Source: Rhododendron vialii
Lineage: Eukaryota > Streptophyta > Magnoliopsida > Ericales > Ericaceae
Reading direction: 5' to 3'
Length of the DNA: 64,000 nt
NCBI RefSeq assembly: GCF_030253575.1
Contig: NC_080569.1
Coordinates: 12,531,001 to 12,595,000, forward strand
This document shows positions 47,359-58,405 of the stretch, one piece after another. The notes under the pieces were generated by a model. It had not been told where the DNA came from. It made no database searches and saw only the letters and a program-made list of their open reading frames with translations. Every line of letters begins with the position of its first letter. The first letter of the stretch is position 1. The position numbers were made by a program, and so were the translations under genes.

Positions 47359-50217
47359 TCATGTAAGAGCCTTTTCATCAGACACGAGATCAGACGGCTG
47401 TGAGCCATTCTGATCGGAATTTTGAAGAAAGGCATGAGTAAGATTGTGGTCGCTGATGGTGTTTTCATCGCCATTTGGTGTCGAAACAGAATTCTCCTCA
47501 ACGTTCTCTAACTTGGCAGTTGGTTTTGGAATTTGTACTCTATCCAAAACACTAGACGAGCCCATAGACGTTTTTTCATCAGACACAGGATCAGACGGCT
47601 GTGAGCCATTCTGATCAGAATTTTGAAGAAAGGCACGAGTAAGATTGTGGTCGCTGATGGTGTTTTCATCGCCATTTGGTGTCGAAACAGAATTCTCCTC
47701 AACGTTCTCTAACTTGGCAGTTGGTGTGGGAATTTTTGCTCTATCCGAAACACTAGGCGAGCCCATAGCCGTTGAAGGTTCAGTGGAGTGCCTCCTGAGA
47801 AGTTGCAACTTAATGTTCTGCTTGAAACTCCCAAGGATGAGCTGGTAAATCGAAGAAAAACCAGTACAAGTTTTTTGCACATAATGTAAGTCTTCCGTAT
47901 GGGCAACACATAGAATTCCAAGGCTTGTTAAATTATGAAGAAAAGAGGGAAATAACATTTTCTCGCATACAGCGAAAAAAAAAAAAAAATGCAGACATAA
48001 GGCTTACTTGAATTGGCATAGCTGCAACTAAAGATCCTACAACGGTACCACCAAAAACACTCCCATCAGGATTGGCCAGTGAAACACTTAGCCTGCCTAT
48101 TTCGCGTTGTACATTTCCGGTTGCTGTACAAGTGTATGAGCCTGATAGAGTTAATAGCTCGAAGCGACCCTGAATGGAGAAGGAAAGGCAAATTGGAAGA
48201 AAGAAAAAGGCAAGAAAACCCTTCCATTGATTGATACATACTGCATGAGTAAAAATAATGTCTGTGTTTCTCTTTGCAGGACAGAAAATAGTTCAAATAC
48301 TTGGCGGCAAAGAATAATGAAAACTAGATGATGAGAGTGCACCAATTTTGGCAACTTGTTCATGAAATTTTGCAACTTTCTTCTATTTCTTAAAGTTCAA
48401 TTGGGAAGGGGGAGTCTAAATAAAAAACTAGAAAAACAAAAGACCTTTAACAAAATATCACAGCACAAAAAAGGAAGTTCAGAATCGACTGAAAAATTAA
48501 GAGAATTCAGCAAACAACATGAAGAGGGTATAAATCATGCCTTGAATCTTAAAATACCGCAGCCAAAATAACCAGTTGGACAAATATCCACGATAGAAAC
48601 ACAGCCAACTGCAGAGAGAATGCAAAAGGATCGAGCACCCTTCTGAGCAAATGATGATAGAACACCAGCAATGTCCTGCAAAATCACATAAAAATCGCAT
48701 CAACTTGACAAGGAATGGAGGACAGAGATTAAATACAAGAAAACGTGCACTTCTCTTTTCCATATCTGATCCTACCACTCCTGTTTGTATCGCCAGTGCA
48801 TAAGGAGTGAAGTTTCCTCCAGCTGTGTCACCAAGCTCACCTTCACCCAAAAATTGGGGTTAGAAGATAGTAAAGCTTATGTGTGTTCATAGCCAAGGTA
48901 TTTCTTGGAAAGAATCATCAAATGAAACAACCAGTTCTCTTTCAGTTGCAACTTTCATGATATTGCATTGCTTCGGAAACAGGATAAGGGGCATAACAAG
49001 AATCATTCACAAGGACTAGCATACGATATATACACTATGATATCATTGCAGCAGACCACGAACGGTGATTTTATTGGTAAAGGCCACAGACGATTGGATC
49101 GTAGTATGTAGTCAGATTTATTGAAATCACGCATTGCCGTGGACTTAGCTGATGAAAAGTCTTGGCCAACTAGCTTTGGTCACTTACCAGAAACCATATA
49201 TTGAGATCAACTCAGGTCCTAAAACAACTAACAGATCGATTGTTCAACTGGATATCAGTTTGTGACCTTAAATCTAAGAAGATAAGATGGGTTTAGAGTT
49301 GCAAGTACTTTTCCTGGCAATATGGCCAAATGGGGACACGAGCCTAACAATATTGAGATCAAACTCAAGATTTCTGATCGAGAAAACTGAAGATAACAAT
49401 ATTAAATTGCAGATTGTCCAAAAAAACTGAAGTTGTCGGGACACAAGCCTAACAATGTTTATCGAGCTATACAATATTGTCATATTGACAACTTATTTAC
49501 CAGTAAAAAATTTGACAACTTCTTTTCAGTAATGTGAGAAGCAATATATGAAAGGTCAAGGACAAGAACAAGAGATGAATGAAACTATTTGAACCGAATG
49601 TTTTAAATTCCCTCCTAATGGCCTAACAATGTTCATACACTTTCGGAAATAACTTTTGCAACTCAACCATTTTTTCTAATAAGGCCCTCGCTCTGCTAAG
49701 GGCAAATGTACTTATTTTTTGAATTAAATGTGATGTATTGGAGAGAATGAGTTGTCTCGTAAAACGATAAATAAATATTTAAAAAATAAAAAATTTAGCG
49801 GAATGGGGCTTTTGGCTGCATTCTTGTGAACTTAACTTAAATAATCTGGAAGTACTAACCCAAGGAAGCCAACATTTGCAATTTGCCGCTGCCAGGGGGG
49901 CGGCCTCTTCCCCGTTTAGGACCAAGACTCACCGGTGAAGCCGAAGAGTCCGGCGACCCCAATTGATGATGCTTTCTGGGTCTACCCCTCTTTCTCCGAA
50001 TAGTTACTTCTGGCCCCACCACACCTCCTGATTCTCCATCACCTCCATCCTCCGCCGCTTCACCTCCTCCATCCCTGCTGCCGTTTGCATGGAGGTTTTC
50101 CACGGTGCCGGCGACCGTGACCTCCACCTTCACGGCGGTTGTCTCCGCCGGAACGGGTGGAGATTGAGTCTCTGCCTCAGCCTGAGGCAGAGGCGCGCTA
50201 ATGTTGTTGTCTTCCAT
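47359..50217 (-). CDS. AT-hook motif nuclear-localised protein (AHL), copy A
   Basis: Exons (minus): 50217-49860, 48840-48776, 48675-48541, 48169-48008, 47841-47359. They total 1203 nt, 400 aa. Two AT-hooks occupy residues 74-82 (RRKRGRPRK) and 101-110 (KRGRGRPPGS), followed by 'KLQMLASLG' and a PPC/DUF296 domain (about 120-250): 'AGGNFTPY', 'FCILSAVGCVSIVDICP', 'GRFELLTLSGSY' and 'DGSVFGGTVVGSLVAAMPIQ'. Two hooks plus PPC indicate a multi-hook AHL that binds AT-rich DNA minor grooves in the nucleus and assembles through PPC. ATG 50215-50217 was chosen because it aligns with copy B; the frame further upstream has only a TTG. Intron 3 has a GC donor (AG|GCATGA). The C-terminus carries a 67-residue in-frame tandem repeat. 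Confidence 0.92.
47370..47771 (-). repeat. In-frame 201-bp tandem duplication in exon 5 of AHL copy A
   Basis: Two units with a 201-bp period (for example 'cccatag' at 47561 and 47762) encode near-identical 67-residue segments containing 'LENVEENSVSTPNGDENTIS' and 'LQNSDQNGSQPSD'. Copy B has one related unit ('LQNSDQNASEPSD'). Confidence 0.95.
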
Positions 50218-50666
50218 TGGAAAAAAGTTCAAAGTTATTAGAAGATCATTCGGTTTCTGTCAAAAAAAGAAATTAACAATTTATAAATCAACAACTACAA
50301 TGTCAATGTATATACAAAAAACTAAAACATATGTATGTAACACACACATAGTGAGCTTCTATAAGGCCTTTCAAATAAGGATCTTAAATGTGAAATTTCT
50401 CACGGATACCATTGACAACATGTTGTTTATTTTAAACAAGTTAAATGGTTTGGATTATCAAAATATGACCCAAAAATGGGAGGCCTGCATTTTAGCCAAT
50501 CGAGGGATTCCATATATATATTTGCATGACTGCTGGGCGAAACAGGGCTCAATGCAGTGATTCTAAATTACAGCGCACGCACACACCTTTGAAATTGTAT
50601 ATACGTATATGATTGATCGATCATACAAGTCTCTGCAAAAGCGCCACAAGAATAGCCGTGTTTGAG

Positions 50667-50747
<81 letters not shown>

Positions 50748-50800
50748 GAATAATGGCGAGAAGAGAATGGCTGATTTCGTGTTCATATTTATAGAGGAGC
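50218..50800 (-). promoter_or_regulatory. AHL copy A promoter and 5' leader
   Basis: A minus-strand 'ggctcctctataaatat' box (TATA at 50785-50794) is shared with copy B (63278-63287). About 30 bp downstream begins a long (GA)n tract. A 3' splice site 'tttttgacag|AAACCG' at 50256/50257 is conserved in copy B, implying a 5'UTR intron. A possible donor is AAAG|GTGTGT near 50588. Confidence 0.65.
50669..50746. repeat. (CT)n microsatellite in the AHL copy A leader
   Basis: About 39 CT units on the plus strand, GA on the transcribed sense strand, just downstream of the conserved TATA box. ORFs through it are repeat artefacts. Confidence 0.97.
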
Positions 50801-51691
50801 CGTTCTTTGGAATCCCACTACATCTTTTCTTGAGAATTTTTTAGCACGTGACTAATTCGAATTTTCTTTTGATAAAAGAGAATCATTAGAAGGAAATCTG
50901 TATAGTGAGAAAATGTGTGAAAAGATGTGAAATGGGTTGAAAATTGGAATGTTAATTTATTCAAGTATTAACTTATTTGGTACTACTTGTTGACAAAAAG
51001 CCTTATTTGGGACTCTATTTTACTGAACCTTAATTAAACAGTAGCACGATTCTTGCATAAATCCATTTTCTTGTGTTTGTTTCCATATTTGTCGACTTGG
51101 GATTATGAATATTTATCAATAATTATGGATTTGATTCGTTGATTTTGAAATTCAAAATCTATTCTTGCTATTGTTGTGCCCTTGTGTATGAGTTGTCTAT
51201 TGAAGTAATAATGACGATCGTATTAATTATGCTAATATTTTTTTTTCTTCTTGTAGAGTTTTATTTTTCCGTGATATTTACATTGCATTTATAAGATTTC
51301 TTTCGTTGTTTCGCTATAATGAATCCAATTTCTTTTGGTATTTATGATTGATTGTATTGTAATATTTTGGACACAGATTTATTCATGTCGATCTCACACA
51401 ATGTGCGTGGGATGGGACACGAACTCATCCCACGCATCGAATGGTTATGGCTTACAAACATATCTATGTTTGAACATCTACGTCATCCAAAGTATTTTCC
51501 ATAGAAATTCAAGGACGAAAATTTTCTTTTCTTTTTTTTTTTTTTTGCAGAAATGGAAATGTAGGAAAGGTACTCAATCACCTCAGAGAATAATGCGTCG
51601 CCGCACTATACCATTATCTGTAAGGTACGCTACCGTACCTATGTCAGGAGCAAAGTTGCAGTCACACCACTTCTAGGTGGCTTTAGAAGTA

Positions 51692-51857
51692 GAGAATAAA
51701 TTCTTTACACCGCCGGTGTAAACATTTGTTTCCTTCAATTGCATTGCGACACGTGTCAAAATAGTTGTTCCAATTAATAAAATATGGCGACGTGGCGCAA
51801 TGCAATTGATTTGGAGGAAACAAATGTTTACACCGGCGGTATAAAGAATTTATTCTC
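51692..51857. mobile_element. Mutator-like MITE with 9-bp target duplication
   Basis: Terminal repeats of about 45 bp start 'gagaataaattctttacacc' and are mirrored at the right end with few mismatches. The 9-bp duplication 'ttagaagta' lies at 51683-51691 and 51858-51866. A 9-bp duplication with long TIRs fits MULE-type elements. Confidence 0.88.
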
Positions 51858-51866
51858 TTAGAAGTA

Positions 51867-53626
51867 TCTTTAGTCTCAATAAGGGGTTATTGGCTTCCCA
51901 AGAGGTTTAGCCAAGTGGGCATGAGAAATCAATAAGTGTTAGTCTTCCTTGACGTCATATTTTCGAATCCCTCAAAAGCAACATTCCAAATATTGGGGCC
52001 ACTTTGCCAGGTCATTAATTTCAGAGACCCGAAATTAGATGAGAGATGTGCAAGTTGGCCAAGACTTCCGGTGATCAAAAAAAGGGGGCTATGGAGGCTT
52101 GAACCTAAGCCTTGTCTAACCGAGTCAAACTTTTCACCACTGAACTGTCCCTTCATTGGTAAGGACCAAAATATCTAAGTAGCCATTAACATACGTCAAA
52201 ATTGTTATTGCCAATAATTGTTCGGGGCTCGAACCTAGACCTACTCTTTTTACGAGGTGTTCTTCCATTATCATCTATTAAAAATTTAAATACGTAAATG
52301 ACATATGTAAAGGTTTGGATTGATTATATGTTTTTGTTGAGAAAATTTTCAAAATTTTGTAAACACTGTTTATTTGGTAGTTGGATTTCCGGGAAAAAAC
52401 ATGTACTTTTTGGCAAACAATTCCCGAAACTCTTGTTGATAAAACTTCTTTCAGAACAAATTCCAAAAAAACACCAACAATTGGAATTGTCAAAAACAAG
52501 TACCAATAGTCTCTGCAACATGTTTTGCGAAAACTGTTGTTCAAAATAGCAAACAAACGGATATCTTAACATCATTTTCGAAAAAAGTTCTGAATTTTTT
52601 CTGTCTTTCCAAAAAAACGAGGAAAAAAAAAGAAGACAAGATGAGAACAATAACAAACCCATAAATTTTCGTGTTTCAAACTTTACAACCACCAGAAAAT
52701 TTCAGGGTTTCAACTAAGTCTTATCGAACAGTGTTTTTCGCATCCTACATATGTAGTACGCTAAACGAACATGAAGACCCAGAGTCATTGCTTGCCTATC
52801 AAAAAAAAAGACCCAGAGTCATTGCGGGTCTTGACAACAAAACTTACTGGTTATACTTTTGCTAATATATAACCAGAGGAATCGCAGTTCCAAGTTTACA
52901 TACTCCAGTTTCCTACTTCAGAAAGTGAATGTTGGAAGACACCCCCGCAAATTTTCTCCCCAATCTCCAACAGTACACTAAAAGTGTAGATATGCATAAA
53001 ATAAAAGTACTCATTTTTAAGAAACATGACACTGCTCGTTTGACGGGACTAATGGTAAAGGAATGAGTAATCTCATGGGTTTTGTAGTCCAATCAAGCTT
53101 CTAGACTTCTACTTATGAAATTAATAATAGTATCACACTCCGTAGTATTGCATATCCCATACTCTAGAATTGCGATGAACGTTAAATCCGACTAGCAAAA
53201 ACTTTAATAAAACACAGGATCTGTAGCCTCCTTGAATATGTAGTTCAATCTGATATTCAAATTGGGTCAAACAAACGGGCTCATAGAGGTACTCTGCGAC
53301 TTGAAGAGGGTTCGTAGATAAAGCAAATCAAAATGCCTCGCGAGCACCAAGTATGCAGCCTGTTATAACAATTTTAACCATAATAACTAAATGCTGCTGT
53401 TTAACAAGATACCAATATCCAATGTAAAAGGTCCATCAATCATCTTAAACCAACAAAGTTTATAATTCACTCCCGAGTTCCACTAGGGTTTGCCAAAGGG
53501 AATCATAAATAGACATAAGAAAACAAGGTCCATAAGTCTTCTTATTAAACGGTACTGGTAGAATACCTTTCACTGCTGCCAAATGCTCCCAACAACACAA
53601 ACAAAAGGAAAGCCCTCACCGACACT
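51867..53626. other. Intergenic, between the two AHL genes
   Basis: AT-rich with dispersed-repeat look. 'tggaggcttgaacctaagcc' near 52095 and 'gggctcgaacctagacctac' near 52226 are common plant-repeat phrases. No supportable gene. Confidence 0.5.
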
Positions 53627-56579
53627 TCAATTGTCAGGCGTAGTTGAATCTGAGGCATGATCTGACGGTTCTGAAGCGTTTTGATCAGAATTCTGCAGAG
53701 AGGCACGATCCACATCTTGATTTGCATTGCCATTTGGTGGTTTGGGGTGAGGGGAAAGGGGTGTCGCAATGAACTTCTCTTCAATTTCTTCTGGTAACTG
53801 GACGGTTGTTGGCGGAACTCTAAACCTACCCAAACCATCAGCAGCAGTTGAAGATTCAGCAGACTCCGTCTTGAGAAGAGTCTTCTTGCTCTCCTTGAAA
53901 CTTCCTAGAACGATCTGTTAAATTGAAAAGAACCCAATTCAAGTCTTTAATTTAAGTTGGTACATAACAAGAAGTTTTACATAGACAGAACATACCAATC
54001 TAAGGTTGTGCTTGGAACATAGATCAAAAGATATATTCATTGAGGGAAAGGAAAAGTAGAGCGAAGCAGAGGAAAAACTTTAGCTTATTCGGTTTTCTAT
54101 TTTCCTAGCGTTTCCCTCACAAAATTCCTCCACAACTCATGGGCCAGTTCATCAGCTACAACGCGTTACGGGTTCACATTCACTTGAACCCCATGGATCC
54201 ATAAATCCTTTCAGAACTTTGTTGTTATATATCAGCTCCACAAATCATGAGCCAGATGGACATCAGCTCCAAAGGGTTCTCTTGAACCCCCTGGCCTGGA
54301 TATATAAATCCCATCGGAACATATTTGCTTCTATTGTTGACCTCATTAAATGGAAAGACCTGAATCCTTGGAGAAATTGTTCTTACAAGAGTTTTTTATG
54401 TAAGAGGAAAAAAGAACTTGGCCTGGAAAAAAATTGGGATATTTGTGAAATATCTATTTCTTCCTTTGAATTTGAATGGGCAATCTCAATAGTATCAAGA
54501 ATAGAATTATTCAACATTGGTTTGTGGGAGGCGTAGCATAATAAGAGAGTTTCTATTCCAACTTAATTGTCATCCAAACAAAAGACAGAATTCTATTCTC
54601 TCCATTTTCTATCATCTGTTGCCCAGTCACTTTGGGAAACATAATGACTATTACGTTTTGTTATTACCCCTACTTGGGGAATATCCTATTGATAAATACA
54701 TGATTCAAACATAGCATTAAGGCCGTGCACAATGAGATTGACAAGCATTTGCAAGGTATGGTACGGTGCATGGAACAAATTACATAGCAATTTTAGCAAT
54801 TCCAGTTATACAGACAGATGTAAGGCTTACTTGAGTTGGCTCAGCTGCAATTATAGATCCCACAACCAGACCACCAAAAACACTTGCATCAGCATCAGCC
54901 AATCCAACAGTTAAACGGCCTTTTCTGCGTCCCGCTTCAGTTAAAGTAAAAGTCCCAGACAGTATCGCAATTGGAAAGTGGCCCTGATGGAGTAGGAAAG
55001 GCAAACATAAACAAGGAAAAACAAAACGAAGTCCTTATTTTTTAAATTCATTGTGCACGAATGTAAACTGTGTTCCTTTCCCTTTATGCAAAATATCTGT
55101 ATCGGTCGGCCATAACGGTCTTGGTTTCAATGTCACGGTTTCGGGGCGTAACAGTTGTAGCGAAATGGGATCAGTACTCGCAGCCGTGAATTTTTTAAAA
55201 ATTCGCACAACATAGAAAAATATTACGATACCGAAACAGCCATATTTTGCCCGTAAAAGACCCGTAACGGTCCGTTATGCAACGGCCCGATACCGTTACG
55301 TTACGTAACACTATTACCTATGCAACTTTCGTTCAAACCGCAATATCGCCTAAAACAAGACTCGGTACCTACCAATACGGTTAAACATCAGCCGATACCA
55401 TTACGGCATTACCTATCATCAATGTTATTTCAAACCATGCCTTTTTGTGATAGCACATAGCTGAACCCAATAATTCAGATGAAAAATCCCTAAAAGAAAA
55501 CAGTCAAATCTTTCGTGTACTACTCCAAAGTTCCTCCAGTCCCAAAACTTTAGGAAAATAATGATAAAGCCGCATTCAAACGGGTTTGTGGAGGGTTTTG
55601 AGAAAGAAACACGAGGGATTTAAACGATCAAAGTGAAGTTGTAGCGTTTAGGGACAACCTTGGGAAGGAAAAAGTGAAATTGAATTATTTTAAAAATCAC
55701 AGTTAGCTGGAATCTCTAAGGCCTTGAAAATGAGTAATTTGGAGTTTAAACGGTCAAAGGTAAGGCCAAAAAGTTGAGACACTCACATTAATTTTGCTTT
55801 CCTATAGTTTTGAGGCTGAAAAGTGTATTCTCAAGCTTTGAATAGCATGTCAAAACAAAAGTTTTGCGTAAAAGAAGAATGAAACAAATTTTGCAATACC
55901 AACTAGAAGTAGAACCACCTAGGAATAGACCTCCCAAGTATGGATGCATAGTCATACAAAGTCCCAAATGACTGACATGATTCTCCAGCAATTACCAGTA
56001 TAGATTCAGAAAACTACATAAATATGTACTCATTTTACAATGACTATAACTTGGTTTGGAAAACCTCAACTTTTTTACCGACACAATCATCAAAAGTCCA
56101 CAAACTTATAAGGGGTGCCCATCTGTTGTCTTAACACACCCAAAAAAAGAAGAAGAAAAAAAACCATAAATGGGCTACCATTAGATCATTGGCTTTGAAT
56201 AATTTCCATCCACTCATACTCACGACCAGAGTAGATTCAGTAGAAGATGGGTTCTCTAATGATTGAATCCATCATAGCCTCTTAGTCTAAGTTGGCTTGA
56301 TTTAATGAATTGTAGGGTTATCTTTGGAATGAGGAAACTATAGGATTATAAAAGGCAACTTTATGACATTTACCGGTTTATGACACCCCTGTTTTCCATG
56401 GACATTATCAAACTTTCCCTCAATCTTCCAATTTGTTTCAAATAGATCACTGAAAGGGATCACTAGAAATGCTACAAGAAAGAAATTCCAACTAGCAAAA
56501 CAGAAAGGAAAAGTATCCCAATTAGAAGCTTGTAACAAAAGTTCCTCACAGAAAAGTCAGTTCAAATATTAGGATATGG

Positions 56580-56628
<49 letters not shown>

Positions 56629-58341
56629 ATGCCTCGTATCTTAAAACATCACTGCCAAAGCAACCAGCCGGACATATATCCACGATTGCAACTGCGCCAA
56701 CAGCAGAGAGAATGCAGACAGATCGAGGACTCACCTGAACAACTACTGACAATATTCTTCCAAAAATGTCCTAAAATCACCAAAATAAAGTAAGCACGCC
56801 AATATTACTAACTTGGGGGGGGTGTTGGGGAAATTAAGGCAGACTCCTCCATATCTAGGCTTACCTCTCCCCCTAGTATGTTCAGAACATGGGGAGTGAA
56901 GTTTCCTCCAGCTGTGTCTACAGAAACCCGACCTTCGCCAGAAAACAAGGGGCAGTAAAAAAAATTATTCAAATATGCATTGCGGAAAACGTGCATGTCC
57001 CTGACTTGACTAGTGACGGAAAATACAAAAAGATGTAAAGGCAAACAAAAGCGACATAGATAACAACTGTGCACAGTAACTCTCGTCCGAGTGTATGCTG
57101 AGTGTCGAGGAGATATATTCTCAGTATTACGGTATGTCATATTTATTGAAGTAGGAAAAAGTACTCCCCTTGTTTCAAAACTGTGGACTTCTTCAACGTT
57201 CAGTGATACCCATGAAGAAAGAAAGGACCATCGCATGTAGTTGACATGTTTAGACAGCGTTTTAAAACTATAACTGTATAGTGGGTCAATGAAATCTGTA
57301 GCAAAGTTCATCTTTCTAAGGCTGCCAACCCATTTTGGACACTTATCAGAATCTACAGTTCAGATCAAATTCAGATTCCATTGTTTCAATAGAACTTCAT
57401 CCAATTCAAGTGACTTTCAAGTTTTGATCCATCATGTGAAAACGCAAAGAGTTAAAAACTAGATTTATGAGCTCAAATCTCTCCACACACAATGTATGAC
57501 ATCCTCGCCCCTGGCATAATTTGGAAAAAATTGCAGTACGGCATATCGACTCATAACTGGTGTATTAAAGCCATGCAATTGTAGTCCAAAGTGACCAATA
57601 ATGCAAAATGCTGGTCTAGGCCTTACAAAAAATAATAGTGGTTGCAACATTGGGAATACAGGATTGGTTTGGCAGGGAGATGTGAGAAGAGTTACATATT
57701 GTCAAACAAGAGAACAAAGAGATGCAGTCATAAGTGGCTGCATACAATTCATCAAAGTTAAGAGAGAGTTAACCAAATAGGGCTAAATCTTGCCGAAGGA
57801 AAGAACTAATTCTCCTATACAGGAGTGTTTCCTAATTTATTTCTGCCAGCCCCTTGGGGCTATGGTTGCATTCTAATATATTGGGCTTGATTGAGTGGTT
57901 GCGGATCTCACATGATTAATGAAGTATCCCGTTATTGTAACTATTTCCATGTAAGTCTAATTGCTTAACATCAATAAGAGAGAGTCCAACATAGCTAACA
58001 AAATACAGCCCTAATAAAGAAAAGCAAATGACTAAGTCACTCTCATGAATATAAAAAAGAGATTAATGCAACTAAATATCCAAAATTTTCTGTTACCATC
58101 GAGAGTCGTAACGTAAGAACCGACAAATGCAAAATGGTGGGACTTCCTAAAAATTCAATCAGCTACTAAGTTGAGGAGACAAATGTTTGAGATAGAATCT
58201 AAGAGATCAAAACGAAGAAAACTAAACTAACTAAGATATAGTGAGAAGCTCATTCTCCATCAGAGAAATTTCCTATTTCATCCACCAAAAGCTAGATTAC
58301 GGGAGTATAACTTGGATTATAGAAGAACAGCTGTTAACTCC

Positions 58342-58405
<64 letters not shown>

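Noticed and set aside
48541..48560. Alternative GT donor inside AHL A exon 3 (GCG|GTATTT)
   Set aside because: It would break the frame into GRFELL and remove residues conserved with copy B. Copy B has no equivalent donor.
50568..50844. ORFs rich in Arg-Glu or Ser-Leu across the (CT)n tract, and similar ones at 38213-38548
   Set aside because: They are translations of a dinucleotide repeat. They overlap the AHL A leader and the GAT1 leader and have no other protein signal.
56808..57311. 167-aa minus-strand ORF
   Set aside because: Only about 23 residues (exon 2 of AHL copy B) are real. The rest is intron read-through in the same frame.
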